Part shown: piece by piece, positions 60,360-64,000 of the stretch
How the letters are laid out: each line of letters opens with the position of its first letter
Numbering within the stretch: the stretch's first letter is position 1
Position numbers and translations under genes: made by a program
Assembly (NCBI RefSeq): GCF_004310665.1
Contig: NZ_SIXF01000002.1
Location: forward strand, 186,001-250,000
Origin: Pedobacter kyonggii
GTDB taxonomy: Bacteria; Bacteroidota; Bacteroidia; Sphingobacteriales; Sphingobacteriaceae
Direction of reading: 5' to 3'
Length of the DNA: 64,000 nucleotides
The notes under the pieces: model-generated
What the model saw: only the letters and a program-made list of their open reading frames with translations
Told to the model about the DNA's origin: nothing
Databases searched by the model: none

Positions 60360-63300
60360 ATGAATAACAATAAAAGAAAACGTGTTTTATTAATAAATGG
60401 ATTAATTACCTCGGTACCATTGTTGGTCGTATTAGGGGCATTTACCAATATTTCCGGCAAATACTCGTCGTATAATCAGTCTAAAATTGATACCCCACGA
60501 ACTGAAGCACAAAAGCATTTGGCTAAGAATGGCTTGAAAGAGCTCGATGTAGCACCCGGGCTGAGGGTTGAAACGATGGCGACTGAACCAATGTTAATCA
60601 ATCCTACCAACATTGACGTTGATGAAAAAGGAAGGGTTTGGGTGACAGAAGCCTATAACTATCGCTTTGAGATTAACCAAAATAAACCTAGAGAAGCAGG
60701 CGACCGGATAGTAATTTTAGAAGATAAGGATGGAGACGGCCGTTTAGAAACTAGTACAATATTTTATCAGGGGCCAGAGGTAAATGCACCTTTAGGTGTA
60801 TGTGTATTAGGCAATAGGGTATTGATATCGCAAAGCCCATATGTATGGGCTTTTTATGACGATAATAATGACGGTAAAGCCGACCGAAAAGAGATACTGT
60901 TTCAGGGGATTGGAGGTGTACAACATGATCATGGAATGCACAGTTTTTCATTTGGCCCGGATGGTAAACTATATTTTAATTTTGGAAACGCTGGTGAGAC
61001 GCTCAGAGATAAAAATAATAAGGTAGTACTGGATCAGGATGGGGATGAGATAGGACCAAGAAAATACAAACAAGGAATGTTGTTCCGCTGTGACCCGGAC
61101 GGCACACATGTGGAATGCCTCGGCTACAATTTCAGAAACGAATATGAATCGGCTGTAGATAGTTATGGCAATATATGGCAAAGTGATAATGACGATGACG
61201 GGAATAAAGGAGTACGGATCAACTATGTTATGGAATATGGGAATTATGGGTATACCGATGAAATGACTGGCGCTGGATGGATGACTAAGCGCACTAACAT
61301 GGAGGATTCAATTCCTTTGCGCCACTGGCATCAAAATGACCCAGGAGTTATTCCGAACCTGTTACAGACAGGATCAGGCTCACCTTCCGGAATGGCGTTT
61401 TATGAAGGGACGTTATTACCAAGGCAATTTCAAAATGAGATGATTCACGCCGAACCGGGTCATAATGTTGTTCGGACATATCCTGTCCAGAAGGCGGGTG
61501 CCGGATTTAAAGCAAGTATCCTAAAGATGCTTGATGGCAAGCGGGATCAATGGTTCCGTCCGGCAGATGTTTGTGTAGCACCGGACGGTTCTCTAATTGT
61601 AGCCGACTGGTATGACCCTGGTGTTGGTGGACACCGGGTTGGAGATCTTCAGCGTGGCCGCATATATCGAGTAGTTCCAGAAAATATGGTGGCTACCTAT
61701 AGGATACCCGAACAAGATTATACGACCCCGAAAGGGGCTGTAATTGCGCTGCAGAATCCAAATCTCGCTGTTCGCAGACATGCATTCACCGCCTTAACCG
61801 GTATGGGGGATTCAGCGATAGAAGAGCTGGAAAAGCTGTGGTCAACATCCCCTAATTCACGTATGCGCGCAAGGGCACTATGGGTGCTTTCAAAATCAAC
61901 AGCCGCGGCAAAATACCTTTCCCAGGCAATTAAAAACCCCGATCCCGATTTGAGAATAACTGCGTTAAGAGCAGCAAGGGAAGTAGATATCGATGTGCTT
62001 AAATTTGCTGGAGCATTAGTAAATGATCCTGATGCACAGGTAAGACGAGACTGCGCGATTGCCTTGCGCCACCGAAAAGAACCAGAGGCCGCAACAATAT
62101 GGGCAGCACTTGCCGCGAGCCATGATGGCAACGATAAATGGTATTTAGAGGCCTTGGGTATCGGTGCAGACAGGCAATGGAACCGATTCTTTACCGCCTA
62201 CCTAAAAGCGGTACCGGATCCGTTATTGACGGCTGGAGGCAGAGATATTGTGTGGCGGGCACGTACGGATGCCGCGCTTCCATATCTGGTAACGCTGGCT
62301 AAAGATGCAAGTGTTCCGTTAAAATCTCGATTGAGATATCTCAGGGCTTTTGACTTTTACCCTGAAGCCGAGAAATCTAAAACCTTGGTCGGATTATTGG
62401 AGGAAAATAACGGTAAGGACTTGAAATTGAATGTGATGGTGTTGAAATCATTGAATCCTCAAGATATATCGACGTCAGCTATAGCTAAGGAACAGGTTAA
62501 AAAGGTTTTAGATTCATACACCGGGACACAGGATTTTGTTGATATGGTAAAACAGTATAATATCACTACAGAATCTGATAAATTGATGAATCTGGTAAAA
62601 TCCAATGGTATTCAGAGTAAAGGAGGATACCAGACCGGAGGGATCGGAGCTGATGCGGCAAGGATACTGCTTAAAAATAAGGAAGATCTCCGCTTTCTCA
62701 ATGTCATTAGAGATAAAGATCGGAAAAAAACGTCCAACGTTTTAGCGGTCCTTGGTTCGATAGGTAATAATGAATCAACAGCTATTCTCTCAAAGGTAAT
62801 TTTGTCAAACCAATATCCTTTATCCACGCGCGAAAAAGCGGTACAGATGCTGGGTAAAAGTAAGAATGGGGAAGACCGCGTTCTGGAAATGCTAGAGGGT
62901 AAAAAGTTATCCCCGAGTTTGATTGCACCAGCTGTTGCTGGATTGAGCGGGACAACCAGAAAAGGTACATTGGAAAAAGCAAAGGCATTTTTGCCCAATA
63001 CCAATACTACCAAAGCTGTTAAAACCAAGAGTTCGACCATTGATCTGAGTAGTATACTTGCTTTAAAAGGAAATACAGTAAAAGGTAAAATCGTTTTTCT
63101 CAGCTCCTGTGCGGTATGCCATAAAGCAGGTAAAGATGGTTTTGAATTTGGACCTAATTTATCTGAAATAGGTGCAAAGCTACCCAAAGAAGGGCTATTT
63201 GATGCGATTGCTAACCCTTCTGCAGGTATTAATTTTGGGTATGAGACCTCGCAGTTAGTCATGAAAGATGGGTCGACATTGATGGGGATTATTTCAAGCC

Positions 63301-63485
63301 GGACAGAAACAGATATCGAAGTGAGATACCCGGGAGGCGCAGTTCAGAAAATTAAGACTGCTGATGTGAAGCAAATTAAACAAGTACCAACATCTATGAT
63401 GCCTGAGGGCTTACATCAAACAATTTCAAAGCAGGAATTAGCGGATTTACTTGCATTCCTTGCTTCTTTGAAAAAGAAAGGTTAA
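60360..63485 (+). CDS. PVC-type heme-binding CxxCH protein (membrane-bound dehydrogenase type)
   Basis: 1041 residues with an N-terminal TM or signal anchor (about 8-27). A beta-propeller-like dehydrogenase domain follows (about 60-450: MLINPTNIDVDEKGRVWVTE, DRIVILEDKDGDGR, GQ-type aspartate turns), then HEAT-like repeats (about 465-900) and a C-terminal cytochrome c domain. The heme site is C917-A-V-C-H921, with the distal Met ligand expected in the MMPEGL region (about 1012). It probably oxidises a sugar or alcohol and passes electrons to the respiratory chain. Often paired with TIM-barrel isomerases, as here. Confidence 0.92.
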   Translation: MNNNKRKRVLLINGLITSVPLLVVLGAFTNISGKYSSYNQSKIDTPRTEAQKHLAKNGLKELDVAPGLRVETMATEPMLINPTNIDVDEKGRVWVTEAYNYRFEINQNKPREAGDRIVILEDKDGDGRLETSTIFYQGPEVNAPLGVCVLGNRVLISQSPYVWAFYDDNNDGKADRKEILFQGIGGVQHDHGMHSFSFGPDGKLYFNFGNAGETLRDKNNKVVLDQDGDEIGPRKYKQGMLFRCDPDGTHVECLGYNFRNEYESAVDSYGNIWQSDNDDDGNKGVRINYVMEYGNYGYTDEMTGAGWMTKRTNMEDSIPLRHWHQNDPGVIPNLLQTGSGSPSGMAFYEGTLLPRQFQNEMIHAEPGHNVVRTYPVQKAGAGFKASILKMLDGKRDQWFRPADVCVAPDGSLIVADWYDPGVGGHRVGDLQRGRIYRVVPENMVATYRIPEQDYTTPKGAVIALQNPNLAVRRHAFTALTGMGDSAIEELEKLWSTSPNSRMRARALWVLSKSTAAAKYLSQAIKNPDPDLRITALRAAREVDIDVLKFAGALVNDPDAQVRRDCAIALRHRKEPEAATIWAALAASHDGNDKWYLEALGIGADRQWNRFFTAYLKAVPDPLLTAGGRDIVWRARTDAALPYLVTLAKDASVPLKSRLRYLRAFDFYPEAEKSKTLVGLLEENNGKDLKLNVMVLKSLNPQDISTSAIAKEQVKKVLDSYTGTQDFVDMVKQYNITTESDKLMNLVKSNGIQSKGGYQTGGIGADAARILLKNKEDLRFLNVIRDKDRKKTSNVLAVLGSIGNNESTAILSKVILSNQYPLSTREKAVQMLGKSKNGEDRVLEMLEGKKLSPSLIAPAVAGLSGTTRKGTLEKAKAFLPNTNTTKAVKTKSSTIDLSSILALKGNTVKGKIVFLSSCAVCHKAGKDGFEFGPNLSEIGAKLPKEGLFDAIANPSAGINFGYETSQLVMKDGSTLMGIISSRTETDIEVRYPGGAVQKIKTADVKQIKQVPTSMMPEGLHQTISKQELADLLAFLASLKKKG

Positions 63486-63490
63486 TACGC

Positions 63491-63568
63491 AAAAATAGTT
63501 TGGATATTGAGGCGATATATGATAGCATATTGTTCCCGATGATATTTAAAAATATCCAAACTATTTTT
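63491..63568. repeat. Perfect 18-bp inverted repeat after the cytochrome gene
   Basis: AAAAATAGTTTGGATATT (63491-63508) is the exact reverse complement of 63551-63568, with a 42-nt loop. It starts 5 bp after the stop codon and could act as terminator or 3' stabiliser, or be an element boundary. Confidence 0.85.
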
Positions 63569-63735
63569 ATCTAATAATAAATCATGCGATCGATTGTTGA
63601 TTATTTCCTCATCAATGTAAGTTTAATAGATTAAGATGTATGCTACTGAGTTCAAACCTGTCTTAAGGTATTTTAGAAGAAAAGAGGTTATTGATTTATA
63701 TTCTAGATGCCTCAAAGCTTGCTTAAAGGTGCGCT
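63569..63735. other. Short spacer, no gene seen
   Basis: AT-rich DNA between the inverted repeat and the integrase relic. Confidence 0.4.
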
Positions 63736-63976
63736 TTATAGACCTTCATTTGTAGGTTGGTTAAGGTAGGCGTTCAAGGACTTTGCATCCTTCCTTTTCC
63801 CATTGATCCAATCGGTGGCAACAATCCATTTCTCGGGTTCACACGATCTTCCTGTAGTGATTTTGGATCTCTTTCCATCAACAGTAATTCGCATGTAAAT
63901 GGTTAACAGGGCCATTTTGATAGTTTTTTGGCTTCTTCGGATAGAAGAGCAAGCTAAAATTGGTTTTCTTAATCAC
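63736..63976 (-). pseudogene. Arm-domain tyrosine integrase N-terminal relic
   Basis: One frame from a GTG at 63976 reads KTNFSLLFYPKKPKNYQNGP, then a shift of frame gives TIYMRITVDGKRSKITTGR, CEPEKW and DAKSLNAYL, stopping at 63736. This is the Arm-type DNA-binding domain of Bacteroidota tyrosine recombinases. The core-binding and catalytic domains are absent, so it is a remnant. Confidence 0.78.
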
Positions 63977-64000
63977 TCACCAGAATTATGCGAATTTATG
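63971..64000 (+). repeat. 30-bp direct repeat, right copy (window edge)
   Basis: AATCACTCACCAGAATTATG then CGAATTTATG, 28 of 30 bases identical to 42949-42978. It overlaps the start of the integrase relic and may continue beyond the window. Confidence 0.8.

Noticed and set aside
62612-63262. 216-residue minus-strand frame
   Set aside because: Antisense to the HEAT and cytochrome part of the PVC-type protein, Ser/Leu/Pro-rich as expected for a shadow.

Overview
The window looks like a chromosomal segment of a Bacteroidota member of the Sphingobacteriaceae, most likely Pedobacter or a close relative. The evidence is the gene repertoire: AlkC with an Ig-like tail, FecR/ECF-sigma/TonB-receptor triads, GH92, DUF2911, BlaI/M56 pairs, Arm-domain integrases, and promoters of the Bacteroidota type (TTTG, then TAnnTTTG). 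Shine-Dalgarno sites are scarce and intergenic DNA is AT-rich. I saw no rRNA, tRNA or CRISPR array.

Left part (1-28.5 kb) is ordinary chromosome. It holds an NtrC-type regulator; a PIG-L deacetylase, a 34-residue membrane peptide and an SSS symporter joined by overlapping start/stop codons; a methyltransferase; a DUF2911 protein; a GH92 enzyme; NUDIX and AlkC genes that overlap tail to tail; and a 3-hydroxyisobutyrate-dehydrogenase-like enzyme. Two Crp-like proteins follow, one without its DNA-binding helix and one fused to a receiver that has lost its phosphoacceptor. Next come a BlaI/M56/outer-membrane-receptor operon with a readable promoter-operator, a GntP permease, and a YbbA/YbbP ABC system divergent from a TesA-like esterase.

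Middle part (28.9-41.3 kb) is the most unusual region. It holds two copies of one architecture: a transmembrane TPR-helix-turn-helix regulator divergent from an operon that starts with a DUF4870 membrane protein and continues with lipoproteins, unknown proteins and immunity-type proteins (SMI1/KNR4 in one, SUFU in the other). Both divergent intergenic regions carry four CTAC(A) half-sites at offsets 0, 11, 33 and 44. Both also have a -7-like element exactly 34 nt from the first half-site. I infer a duplicated envelope-sensing regulon that has not, to my knowledge, been described.

Right part (42-64 kb) is accessory DNA with many scars: an MscS gene and an FMN-reductase gene truncated head to head at one junction, an ISL3-type transposase relic, a GNAT gene with two frameshifts, a LytTR gene with one frameshift, and an integrase relic at the right edge. 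A 30-bp near-identical repeat at 42949 and at 63971 brackets about 21 kb. Within it lie a sugar-binding/jelly-roll secreted protein, a small unknown operon, an S41 peptidase/ECF sigma/FecR/TonB receptor/beta-helix lipoprotein/lipoprotein cluster, and a TIM-barrel isomerase followed by a PVC-type cytochrome c protein. These cargo genes point to uptake and oxidation of a carbohydrate-type substrate, but the substrate cannot be read from the sequence.
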